NCBI GenBank assembly: GCA_017537495.1
Contig: JAFYKS010000313.1
Coordinates: 1 to 5,560, forward strand
Source: Bacillota bacterium
GTDB taxonomy: Bacteria > Bacillota > Clostridia > Peptostreptococcales > Anaerovoracaceae
Direction: 5' to 3'
DNA length: 5,560 bases
Shown: positions 1 to 5,560 of the stretch, piece by piece
Layout of the letters: each line of letters begins with the position of its first letter
How positions within the stretch are numbered: the stretch's first letter is position 1
The notes under the pieces: model-generated
The model's input: only the letters and a program-made list of their open reading frames with translations
Databases searched by the model: none
What the model was told of the DNA's origin: nothing
Program-made: the position numbers and the translations under genes

Positions 1-295
1 CGACCCTCCGCTGGTCAACGACAAACACCTTACAGATGTTATGACTGCACTGACTGAAGAAGAGTTCGGACCAGGAAGTGTGATTCTCCGCGACAGAGCA
101 AGCATGGGTGCGGACGATTTTTCCTATTTCTGCCAGGCAGTTCCGTCCACCTACTGGACTGTAGGCGCTGCCGTAGAGAAAGAAGAAGACCGTGCACCGC
201 TTCATAATGAGTACCTGATTCTGGAAGAAGAAGCCATGAGAAACGGACTTTATCTGGAACTGGCCGGCGTTTTTTCTCTGTTAAATCAGGATTAA
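1..295 (+). CDS. M20D-family amidohydrolase / metallopeptidase, C-terminal end (partial)
   Basis: This is the last 97 codons of a gene whose 5' part lies left of the window; the frame is open from base 2 to a TAA at 293-295. The segment matches the C-terminal part of the catalytic domain of M20D enzymes (hippurate hydrolase, N-acetyl-diaminopimelate deacetylase, IAA-amino acid hydrolase and AbgA/AbgB relatives). It shows a GADDFSYF motif (family form G-[AS]-[ED]-D-F), then a VPSTYWTVGA stretch, then LHNEYLILEEEAMRNG, where the histidine matches the conserved metal-ligand position near the C terminus. Family members are cytosolic two-metal hydrolases that cleave N-acyl amino acids or short peptides. 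The remaining ligands (HxD and CE motifs) would be upstream and cannot be checked. No strong terminator separates it from the carrier gene that starts 156 bp on, so partial co-transcription is possible. The family call is firm; the substrate is unknown. Confidence 0.88.
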   Translation, partial: DPPLVNDKHLTDVMTALTEEEFGPGSVILRDRASMGADDFSYFCQAVPSTYWTVGAAVEKEEDRAPLHNEYLILEEEAMRNGLYLELAGVFSLLNQD

Positions 296-351
296 TGTAA
301 AGAAATATGTAGGTTTTGTGAAGTTTTTTGCTAACCATTTGTTAATTTTTC

Positions 352-380
352 TTTACACCCTTTTCAAATTAAGGTATAAT
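352..380 (+). promoter_or_regulatory. Sigma-A (sigma-70) type promoter for the first carrier gene
   Basis: TTTACA at 352-357 (5 of 6 matches to TTGACA) and a perfect TATAAT at 375-380 are separated by exactly 17 bp in an AT-rich gap. Transcription is predicted to start near 386-388, giving a leader of about 65 nt before the ATG at 452. The quality of the match fits the strong codon bias of the gene it drives. The start site is inferred, not measured. Confidence 0.85.
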
Positions 381-390
381 TAATGGGCAA

Positions 391-408
391 ACGTATGTAA
401 CCATACGT
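391..408 (+). promoter_or_regulatory. Perfect inverted repeat at the transcript 5' end (candidate operator or 5' stem-loop)
   Basis: The sequence ACGTATG-TAAC-CATACGT is a perfect 7-bp inverted repeat with a 4-nt spacer. It begins 10 bp after the TATAAT box, a few bases past the predicted transcription start. That position suits a repressor operator that blocks promoter clearance. In RNA it would form a short hairpin close to the 5' end, which could protect the mRNA. No U-tract follows, so it is not a terminator. The protein that might bind it is not identifiable from this window. Confidence 0.5.
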
Positions 409-438
409 GTAATTATCATTTTCAACTTTATATTATTT

Positions 439-443
439 GGAGG
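439..443 (+). promoter_or_regulatory. Ribosome binding site that fixes the start of carrier 1
   Basis: GGAGG lies 8 nt before the ATG at 452. An in-frame TTG at 437-439 would extend the protein by five residues (M-E-A-N-K), but that codon runs into the Shine-Dalgarno core and has no site of its own upstream. The ATG at 452 is therefore the start. Confidence 0.9.
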
Positions 444-451
444 CAAATAAA

Positions 452-1849
452 ATGACTGAAAAGAAGAAAAAAAGCAATCTTAATGCTTTCGTCCTGCTTC
501 TGATCATCATGCTGATTGCTGCTATTCTGACTTGGATCGTTCCAGCTGGTCAGTTCGAAAGAGCTGAAGACCCTAACACTGGCAGAATGGTAGTAGTTCC
601 TGGCACTTATCAGACAGTTGAAAGCACTCCTATCGGCGTTATCCAGTTCGTAACCTCTATCTATGCAGGTTTCATGGATGCTGCTGACATCACATTCTTC
701 ATTATCTTCGCATCTACTTATGTATTCCTGCTGAACAAGTCCGGCACTCTGACCGCTGCTTGCGGCGCTATGCTGAGACTGGTAGGTGACAGAGACAACC
801 TGATTATCCCAATCTTCATGACTCTGTTCGCTATCGGTGGTACTACTTTCGGTATGTACGAAGAAACTTACGCTCTGATTCCTGCGTTCATCATCATTGC
901 AATGACTCTGGGTTATGACAGAATCGTTGGTGGTGCTATCGTATTCGTTGGTGTAGCTACCGGTTTCGCTGCTGCTACTATCAACCCATTCACCATCGGT
1001 GTTGCTGCAGGTGTTGCTGGCGTTCCTCTGACTGAACCTAAGGTTCTGATCTTCAGAATCGTTGCTTTCGTAGCATTCCTGGTTCTGGTTATCGCTTACA
1101 CCATGGCATATGCTAAGAAGGTTAAGAAGGACCCTACTAAGTCCATCGTTTACGGTCTGCCTCAGGAAGAAACTAAGCACCTGAAGGCTAAGGACGAAAT
1201 CCTGAACATGCCTTTCACTGGCAAGCAGAAGATCGCTATGATCGGCTTCGCTGCTCTGATCGTTATCCTGACTTGGGGTATCATCACTGCTGGTTGGTGG
1301 TTCCAGGAAATCGCTTCCCTGTTCCTGGTATTCTTCATTGGTACTGGTCTGCTGCTGGGCTACGGTCCAAATGAACTGGGTAACCTGTTCGTTGAATCCT
1401 CCAAGGAAACTATCTACGGTGCTCTGATCGTAGGTATGGCTAGAGGTATCTCCGTAGTTCTGACTGCTGGTGGTATCATCGATACTATCGTATTCGCTCT
1501 GGGTAACCTGGTATCCAGCCTGCCAACAGCTCTGACTGGTATTGGTATGCTGATCGTACAGAACCTGATCAACCTGTTCATTCCTTCCGGTTCCGGTCAG
1601 GCTGTAGTAACTATGCCTATCATGGCTCCTCTGGCTGACGTAGTTGGTATCTCCCGTCAGATGGCTTGCGTAGCATTCCAGTTCGGTGACGGTTTCTCCA
1701 ACATGTTCTGGCCTACAGGTGTTGCTACTATCTGTGGTTTCATGTCCATCTCCCTGGCTCACTGGTACAAGTTCGTTACCAAGCTGTTCGCTATGATGTT
1801 CGCTCTGCAGTGCGTATTCATGGTAGTTGGTATCATGATTGGTGTATAA
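452..1849 (+). CDS. YfcC/DcuC-family membrane carrier (carrier 1)
   Basis: A 465-residue polytopic inner-membrane protein of the YfcC / C4-dicarboxylate anaerobic carrier (DcuC) superfamily, often annotated as a basic amino acid or short-peptide secondary transporter. A lysine-rich N terminus (MTEKKKK) precedes the first membrane helix (about 11-31), which puts the N terminus in the cytosol by the positive-inside rule. Roughly ten to twelve hydrophobic segments follow. Family marks are GMYEE (134-138), INPFTIG (177-183), the cytosolic KKVKKDPTKSIVYG loop (222-235), and the hallmark PSGSGQA (378-384) followed by MPIMAPLAD and a FQFGDGFSNMFWPT segment (409-422). Length is normal for the family. 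It lies downstream of an M20D hydrolase gene, suggesting import of an acylated amino acid or dipeptide (inference). The gene uses a narrow codon set (CTG, GGT, GCT, TTC, ATC), which implies high expression. Family assignment is firm; substrate and direction of transport are unknown. Confidence 0.92.
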   Translation: MTEKKKKSNLNAFVLLLIIMLIAAILTWIVPAGQFERAEDPNTGRMVVVPGTYQTVESTPIGVIQFVTSIYAGFMDAADITFFIIFASTYVFLLNKSGTLTAACGAMLRLVGDRDNLIIPIFMTLFAIGGTTFGMYEETYALIPAFIIIAMTLGYDRIVGGAIVFVGVATGFAAATINPFTIGVAAGVAGVPLTEPKVLIFRIVAFVAFLVLVIAYTMAYAKKVKKDPTKSIVYGLPQEETKHLKAKDEILNMPFTGKQKIAMIGFAALIVILTWGIITAGWWFQEIASLFLVFFIGTGLLLGYGPNELGNLFVESSKETIYGALIVGMARGISVVLTAGGIIDTIVFALGNLVSSLPTALTGIGMLIVQNLINLFIPSGSGQAVVTMPIMAPLADVVGISRQMACVAFQFGDGFSNMFWPTGVATICGFMSISLAHWYKFVTKLFAMMFALQCVFMVVGIMIGV

Positions 1850-1898
1850 TTAAATCACACAATCAAATATTAAACACTTGATAATTACATAGCAATTT

Positions 1899-1928
1899 AA
1901 AAAGGCGGTCTCTATGACCGCCTTTTTT
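1899..1928 (+). terminator. Intrinsic terminator of carrier 1, nearly symmetrical
   Basis: AAAAAGGCGGTC (1899-1910) pairs perfectly with GACCGCCTTTTT (1916-1927) around a 5-nt TCTAT loop, and the 3' arm runs into a T-tract. It lies 50 bp after the stop of carrier 1. The A-run on the 5' side gives a U-tract on the opposite strand too, so it can also act as a second stop for leftward transcription. Confidence 0.93.
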
Positions 1929-1940
1929 ATTATGTGATTT

Positions 1941-1971
1941 GAAAGAAAAGACCAGCATTGCTGCCGGTCTT
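1941..1971 (-). terminator. Intrinsic terminator of the D-aminoacylase-like gene
   Basis: Read on the minus strand, AAGACC pairs with GGTCTT (1966-1971 with 1948-1953). Inside, AGC pairs with GCT around an AAT loop, leaving a 3-nt GGC bulge on one side. A TTTTCTTTC tract follows. It starts about 20 bp after the stop codon of the leftward gene. The stem is imperfect but the U-tract and position support it. Confidence 0.8.
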
Positions 1972-1990
1972 ATGCTTTATTCAGTTCTCT

Positions 1991-3358
1991 TTACTGTTCA
2001 AATGGCATGAATCTGCCCAGTCTGTCGTTTACCTTCTTGCCTTCTGCGATGGCTTTCTGTCCGCCAATCAGCACGTATTCGATGCCAACAGGGCCTTCCA
2101 GATGAGCAAAGTCTGCCTTGTCAATGATGGTTTCCGGATCGAAGATTACGATATCGCCATCAGCACCTACAGACAGCTGGCCCTTCACAGCCTCAAGACC
2201 CAAACGTTTTGCTGGTTCGTAAGTCATCTTACGAAGCGCATCCACCATGGATACAACTTTATCCTCGCGAACATACTTACCCAGTACTCTTGGGAAAGTA
2301 CCTGCCGCACGCGGATGTCCGTTGCCGTTGTTAATAATACCGTCAGATGCCACCATACCGTTCTTATTAGCAATAGCAGCAGCAATTTCTTCTTCGTTCA
2401 TTACGAAAGCAACTGCCAGCATTCCCGGATAGTTTTCTCTTGCATCTTTGAAAATTTCTTCTGTACAGTACACATTTTTATACGGGTCATCTGTCAGCAG
2501 AATACTGTCATAGTCCTTCTTCCATGCGTCCAGACAGCCATCCTCAAATACAGCAGAACCCATTGTGGTGGAGAATGCGTTATAAGGATATGTATCATAG
2601 TTCAGCTTTGGATTGGTTTCCATAGCCTTATTGATGCAATCTAAAGAAGGCTGCATCTGCCCGATTGCTGAGCAGCTGGACAGATGAGAAATCTGGAACT
2701 TCTGCGGAATTGCAGCAGACAGTTTTACCATTTCATCAACGGATGCAATATCATCAATGCAGTCCGCACGGTAATGTGCAGATACCAGATGATTTGGATT
2801 GTCAGATGCACCGCAGGCAAAGAGCATTTCATCATAAGTGATGCCAGGATCATATTCAATACCGAAGGAGAAGCCCCATGCACCTTCTGCCAGTTCTTCC
2901 TGAATGGATTTCTTCAGTTCTTCCATCTGTTCCTGTGTCGCATGTTCATAGCGGCCGATTCCCATCTTAACACGGAAGGTATTGTATCCTGCCAGCATCA
3001 CGTAGTTTACCGGTGCTCCGCCCAGTTCTTCCAGAATCGCCTTGAATTCAGACATTCTCTGATACTGTTCCCCGCAGTTGCCGCCCACAGCAGTAGTAAC
3101 CCCCATATCCAGCATCATCTGAGAAATGGAATATTTCTTGCCTTCTTTCAGGAATTTTTCTTCGTGCATATGAATGTCGATAAAACCTGGGGATACCACC
3201 TTACCTGCAGCATCAATCACTTCGGCCGCTTCAGGCAGTACTTCACCTGCAGCGCCAATCCAGGCAATCTTACCATCCTTCACACCGATATTCTTCTGTA
3301 CCATTTCACCTGCTTCATAATCCGGGCAGGAACCGTTTATAATCAGTAAATCCAGCAT
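1991..3358 (-). CDS. D-aminoacylase-family amidohydrolase (N-acyl-D-amino-acid deacylase-like)
   Basis: A 455-residue metal-dependent amidohydrolase of the D-aminoacylase / N-acyl-D-amino-acid deacylase group, which removes acyl groups from D-amino acids in the cytosol. A small N-terminal beta-sandwich part (about 1-55) leads into PGFIDIHMH (57-65) with metal ligands H63 and H65. GGNCG (92-96) carries the family's metal-binding cysteine, C95. H195 (SAHYR) and H225 (ISHLS) match the two further metal histidines, and D339 (ASDG) the catalytic aspartate. TYPYN (256-260), HPRAAGTFPRVLG (348-360) and the C-terminal KGQLSVGADGDIVIFDP stretch are typical of the family. It is on the short side compared with well-known members of about 480-530 residues. 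The lysine often found after the second histidine (SHLK) is serine here, and the usual GHGTLR-like motif reads GYNTFR (124-129), so substrate choice may differ. AGGAG lies 9 nt before its ATG. It is divergent from carrier 2. Confidence 0.87.
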   Translation of the reverse strand: MLDLLIINGSCPDYEAGEMVQKNIGVKDGKIAWIGAAGEVLPEAAEVIDAAGKVVSPGFIDIHMHEEKFLKEGKKYSISQMMLDMGVTTAVGGNCGEQYQRMSEFKAILEELGGAPVNYVMLAGYNTFRVKMGIGRYEHATQEQMEELKKSIQEELAEGAWGFSFGIEYDPGITYDEMLFACGASDNPNHLVSAHYRADCIDDIASVDEMVKLSAAIPQKFQISHLSSCSAIGQMQPSLDCINKAMETNPKLNYDTYPYNAFSTTMGSAVFEDGCLDAWKKDYDSILLTDDPYKNVYCTEEIFKDARENYPGMLAVAFVMNEEEIAAAIANKNGMVASDGIINNGNGHPRAAGTFPRVLGKYVREDKVVSMVDALRKMTYEPAKRLGLEAVKGQLSVGADGDIVIFDPETIIDKADFAHLEGPVGIEYVLIGGQKAIAEGKKVNDRLGRFMPFEQ

Positions 3359-3367
3359 AAGTCATCA

Positions 3368-3372
3368 CTCCT
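3368..3372 (-). promoter_or_regulatory. Ribosome binding site of the D-aminoacylase-like gene
   Basis: On the minus strand AGGAG lies 9 nt before the ATG at 3358-3356. It supports this start, which also places the first residues (MLDLLIINGS) at the usual position for the N-terminal strand of amidohydrolases. Confidence 0.85.
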
Positions 3373-3430
3373 GTTTCTTGAATTTTTGCCGTGTTTCGAC
3401 ATATTTCGCAAATACCGCATACATATATAA

Positions 3431-3460
3431 ATTATACTCCTTTATGACATCGTACGTCAA
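3431..3460 (-). promoter_or_regulatory. Sigma-A type promoter for the D-aminoacylase-like gene
   Basis: Read leftward, TTGACG (3460-3455; 5 of 6 to consensus) and a perfect TATAAT (3436-3431) are separated by 18 bp. Transcription would start near 3424, giving a leader of about 65 nt. An imperfect palindrome, TGACATCGTACGTCA (3445-3459), covers most of the -35 box and could be a regulator site. Promoter assignment is by sequence match only. Confidence 0.72.
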
Positions 3461-3476
3461 CAAATTCAATTTTCTC

Positions 3477-3505
3477 TTGCATAATTCATACAAATCATGT
3501 ATTAT
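3477..3505 (+). promoter_or_regulatory. Probable promoter of carrier 2
   Basis: TATTAT at 3500-3505 (5 of 6 to TATAAT) lies 17 bp after TTGCAT at 3477-3482 (only 3 of 6 to TTGACA). An inverted repeat ATACA-AATCA-TGTAT (3488-3502) sits across the spacer and the start of the -10 box. The weak -35 suggests that an activator may be needed, or that another nearby AT-rich hexamer is the true box. The predicted leader is about 80 nt. It lies back to back with the leftward promoter, with 16 bp between the two -35 boxes. Confidence 0.5.
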
Positions 3506-3579
3506 ATAAAAGATTGTGCTAAGATTCTGTATATATTTTTACAAATCCGGCACACATAGAGAGAACTTTAAACTAAATT

Positions 3580-3585
3580 GGGAGG
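3580..3585 (+). promoter_or_regulatory. Ribosome binding site of carrier 2
   Basis: GGGAGG lies 9 nt before the ATG at 3595. It is a strong Shine-Dalgarno match with good spacing and fixes the start codon; the stretch just upstream offers no better in-frame start. Confidence 0.9.
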
Positions 3586-3594
3586 AAATTTATT

Positions 3595-5121
3595 ATGTCC
3601 AAGAAGAAAAAAGGCGAAGGCCTCAAGTCCTTTAACCAGGGCTTCCAGGTACCTGATACCTACATTATCATCTTCTTCGTCGTAGTACTGGCTATGCTGC
3701 TGACATTCCTGGTTCCGCAGGGATTCTACGAAACTGAAGAAGTAACTTACGTTATGAACGGTGCTGAAAAGACCAGAACCGTAATCAAGGATGGCAGCTT
3801 CCAGTTCCTGCTGGATGAAGAAGGCAACCCTATGACCGTTGGTGCATCTCTGTTTGCAACTGACGGTTCCACCGGTTTCTTCAACTACATGTACAACGGT
3901 ATTACTGCAAGTTCTGCAATCGAAATCATCGCATTCCTGATGGTTGTAGGCGGCGCATTCGGCGTTCTGCTGCGTACCGGTGCCATCGAATCCGGTATCA
4001 TGGGAATGATTCAGAAGACAAATGGTAAGGAAAAGCTGCTGATTCCTGTGCTGTTCGTACTGTTTGCACTGGGCGGTGCGGTATTCGGTATGGGTGAAGA
4101 AGCTCTGCCATTCCTGATGATTCTGGCTCCAATCTTCGTAGCTATGGGCTATGACTCTGTAACAGCCGTTCTGGTTACTTACTGTGCAACTCAGATTGGT
4201 TTCGGTACATCCTGGATGAATCCGTTCTCCGTTGGTATCGCACAGGGTATCTCCGGTCTGGAAGTATTCTCCGGTGCAGAATTCAGAATCCCTATGTGGA
4301 TCGTATTCACAGGCGCATCCTGCGTAATGACCATGATATATGCATCCAAGATTAAGAAGGACCCTACTAAATCCATCGCATACGAATCCGATGAATACTT
4401 CAGAAAGCAGAACCATGCCGCTGCAGAAAGCGACAGCATTCAGAAATTCGGCATGGGTCACATCCTGGTTCTGCTGACTCTGGCAGCTACTATGGTATGG
4501 GTAATCTGGGGCGTAATGGTTCACGGTTACTACATGGCTGAAATCGCAACCCAGTTCTTCGTAATGGGTGTTGTAGCTGGTGTAATCGGTGTTATCTTTA
4601 AGCTGAACGGTATGAAGATGAACGATATCGCATCTTCCTTCAAGAATGGTGCAGCTGACCTGATTGGTGCTGCTCTGGTTGTAGCAATGGCACAGGGTAT
4701 CATGCAGGTTCTGGGCGGCTCTGATCCAACTGCTCCAACTGTACTGAACACTGTACTGTACGGTATTTCCGAAGCATTCTCCAGCCTGTCCGGCGCAGCA
4801 GCTGCAGTTCTGATGTACCTGTTCCAGTCCGTATTCAACTTCTTCGTTGTATCCGGTTCCGGTCAGGCAGCTCTGACCATGCCGATTATGGCACCTCTGG
4901 CAGACCTGCTGGGCGTAACCAGACAGACTGCAGTACTGGCATTCCAGCTGGGTGACGCTTTTACCAACCTGATTGTTCCAACTTCCGGATGCCTGATCGG
5001 TTCCCTGGCAATCGCCAAAATCGAATGGGCAAACTGGGTGAAGTTCTGCTGGAAGTTCCTGCTGGTTCTGATTGTTATGGCAATCGCTACAATCCTGCTG
5101 GCAGTCGCTATCGGATTCTAA
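3595..5121 (+). CDS. YfcC/DcuC-family membrane carrier (carrier 2)
   Basis: A 508-residue polytopic inner-membrane carrier, clearly paralogous to the one at 452-1849. The N terminus is basic (MSKKKKGEG) and the first helix spans about 21-41. A long polar stretch (about 43-95, rich in E, D, G and T) follows before the next helix, longer than the matching region in carrier 1, and should face the outside. Family marks are GMGEEA (165-170), WMNPFSVG (207-214), the cytosolic SKIKKDPTKSIAYE loop (251-264), SGSGQA (420-425), then MPIMAPLAD and FQLGDAFTNLIVPT (450-463). It is transcribed away from the D-aminoacylase-like gene across a shared 236-bp region, an arrangement that often means shared control and linked function, so import of the hydrolase's substrate is a reasonable guess. 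Codon use is strongly restricted, as in carrier 1. Family is firm; substrate is unknown. Confidence 0.92.
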   Translation: MSKKKKGEGLKSFNQGFQVPDTYIIIFFVVVLAMLLTFLVPQGFYETEEVTYVMNGAEKTRTVIKDGSFQFLLDEEGNPMTVGASLFATDGSTGFFNYMYNGITASSAIEIIAFLMVVGGAFGVLLRTGAIESGIMGMIQKTNGKEKLLIPVLFVLFALGGAVFGMGEEALPFLMILAPIFVAMGYDSVTAVLVTYCATQIGFGTSWMNPFSVGIAQGISGLEVFSGAEFRIPMWIVFTGASCVMTMIYASKIKKDPTKSIAYESDEYFRKQNHAAAESDSIQKFGMGHILVLLTLAATMVWVIWGVMVHGYYMAEIATQFFVMGVVAGVIGVIFKLNGMKMNDIASSFKNGAADLIGAALVVAMAQGIMQVLGGSDPTAPTVLNTVLYGISEAFSSLSGAAAAVLMYLFQSVFNFFVVSGSGQAALTMPIMAPLADLLGVTRQTAVLAFQLGDAFTNLIVPTSGCLIGSLAIAKIEWANWVKFCWKFLLVLIVMAIATILLAVAIGF

Positions 5122-5142
5122 TCGAAACATAAACTGTATATT

Positions 5143-5181
5143 AAAAGACCGAAACCCCATCCGGGATTTCGGTCTTTTTTT
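5143..5181 (+). terminator. Bidirectional intrinsic terminator between carrier 2 and the phosphatase gene
   Basis: AAAAGACCGAAA (5143-5154) pairs with TTTCGGTCTTTT (5167-5178). After one C-A mismatch, CCC pairs with GGG around an ATCC loop. The T-tract serves carrier 2, whose stop is 21 bp upstream. The leading A-run gives a shorter U-tract on the minus strand for the phosphatase gene, whose stop codon (5182-5180) lies inside the structure. Confidence 0.93.
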
Positions 5182-5560
5182 ATACCTGGCTGCCTGAAAC
5201 AGCGAATATTTTCTTATCTTCCAGACGCAGTGCAAAAAGCCTGCCTCCAAATACACATCCTCCGTCAATACAGAGAATACCATTCTTCTCAAACACTTCA
5301 CAGCGCTCATCTTCATAGAAACTCATTACAGGCGTATGACCAACCACAACCGTCACGCCCTCTTTGAAGTACCTCTGGCTGTAATCGGGCGGGTAAAATA
5401 CGAAGTCACTGAAATCATAGTCTTCCAGCGGGCGGCCCGGCGTGAAACCGTCAATACCGGCGTGAACAAGCACATAAATTTCATCCCCTGCTTCCATAAC
5501 CTCATAAGCAGAGAACTCTTCCAGGTACTCCAGCACTGCCTCTTTCGTGTCACTGTCCAG
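5180..5560 (-). CDS. Calcineurin-like (PPP-type) metallophosphatase, C-terminal part (partial)
   Basis: The frame is open from the right edge of the window to a TAA at 5182-5180, giving 126 visible residues; the N-terminal part with the GDxHG, GDxxDRG and GNHE metal motifs is outside. Two family motifs are visible: LVHAGI (H33 counting from the edge) and VVVGHTPV (H75), the two later metal-binding histidines of PPP-type phosphatases such as bacterial serine/threonine phosphatases and ApaH-like enzymes. IDGGCVFGGRLFALRLED (98-115) matches the closing beta-strands of the fold, where a D/G-rich IDGG turn is usual. A GTG at 5536-5534 could be mistaken for a start, but the frame continues beyond it and the domain would lack its first half. 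The substrate (phosphoprotein, dinucleotide or other phosphoester) is open. It converges on carrier 2 and shares its terminator, so it is probably functionally unrelated. Confidence 0.85.
   Translation of the reverse strand: MDSDTKEAVLEYLEEFSAYEVMEAGDEIYVLVHAGIDGFTPGRPLEDYDFSDFVFYPPDYSQRYFKEGVTVVVGHTPVMSFYEDERCEVFEKNGILCIDGGCVFGGRLFALRLEDKKIFAVSGSQV

Noticed and set aside
332..350. Possible terminator TAAC-CATTT-GTTA followed by T-rich sequence
   Set aside because: A 4-bp AU-rich stem is too weak to call as an intrinsic terminator.
437..451. TTG start that would extend carrier 1 by five residues
   Set aside because: The TTG overlaps the GGAGG Shine-Dalgarno sequence used by the ATG at 452.
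428..1762. Long minus-strand open frame of 444 codons opposite carrier 1
   Set aside because: It lines up codon for codon with the sense gene and is explained by the lack of TTA, CTA and TCA there. The translation is low-complexity (rich in S, D, Q, N, T), with no recognisable domain, while the sense strand encodes a clear membrane carrier with its own promoter and ribosome binding site.
1958..3349. Plus-strand open frames opposite the D-aminoacylase-like gene (1958-2644, 2247-2432, 2684-3349)
   Set aside because: They are shadows of a well-supported minus-strand enzyme with conserved active-site motifs. Their translations show no domain and no ribosome binding site of note.
3385..3412. Possible hairpin in the leader of the D-aminoacylase-like gene (TTTGC pairing with GCAAA, inner TGT/ACA)
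   Set aside because: The stems are short and separated by unpaired bases, with no match to a riboswitch or attenuator that I recognise.
3568..5316. Long minus-strand open frame of 582 codons opposite carrier 2
   Set aside because: Same aligned-frame effect. The product looks like a reverse-complement translation (rich in C, H, Q, N), crosses a terminator, and overlaps the phosphatase gene in another frame.
5353..5553. Second minus-strand frame overlapping the phosphatase gene, and the GTG at 5536 as a start
   Set aside because: The other frame has no domain. The phosphatase frame stays open to the window edge, and its HAG and GHTP motifs need the missing N-terminal half, so the gene is partial rather than starting at the GTG.

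Overview
The window is a compact stretch of a chromosome from an anaerobic member of the Bacillota, probably a Clostridia-type gut or environmental bacterium. The inference rests on strong GGAGG ribosome binding sites, sigma-A type promoters in AT-rich gaps, intrinsic terminators with long U-tracts, AGA as a frequent arginine codon, and the family content (YfcC-type carriers, M20D peptidase, D-aminoacylase). No species can be named from the sequence alone.

Layout, left to right. (1) The 3' end of an M20D-type amidohydrolase/peptidase gene on the + strand (to 295). (2) A 156-bp gap with a near-consensus promoter (TTTACA-17 bp-TATAAT) and a perfect 7-bp inverted repeat just past the predicted transcription start. 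(3) A 465-residue YfcC/DcuC-family membrane carrier on + (452-1849). (4) A convergent gap with two intrinsic terminators, one for each flanking gene. (5) A 455-residue zinc amidohydrolase of the D-aminoacylase (N-acyl-D-amino-acid deacylase) family on - (1991-3358). (6) A 236-bp divergent promoter region. (7) A second, 508-residue YfcC/DcuC-family carrier on + (3595-5121). (8) A bidirectional terminator. (9) The C-terminal part of a calcineurin-like (PPP-type) metallophosphatase on -, running off the right edge.

How the genes may work together (inference). Each carrier sits beside a hydrolase that cleaves amide bonds of amino-acid conjugates: carrier 1 follows the M20D hydrolase and carrier 2 is divergent from the D-aminoacylase-like enzyme. 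This resembles the general logic of AbgT with AbgA/AbgB, where a carrier imports an acylated amino acid and M20D enzymes cleave it. The block could be a locus for uptake and hydrolysis of N-acyl amino acids or dipeptides, with one enzyme suited to L- and one to D-configured substrates. Substrates cannot be read from sequence. The phosphatase is probably an unrelated neighbour.

Both carrier genes are written in a very restricted codon set. TTA, CTA and TCA are absent over nearly their whole lengths, which leaves long open frames on the opposite strand. I read those frames as by-products of codon bias and a sign of high expression, not as genes. I found no RNA gene, insertion sequence, CRISPR array or phage element, and no clear case for a wholly new system.
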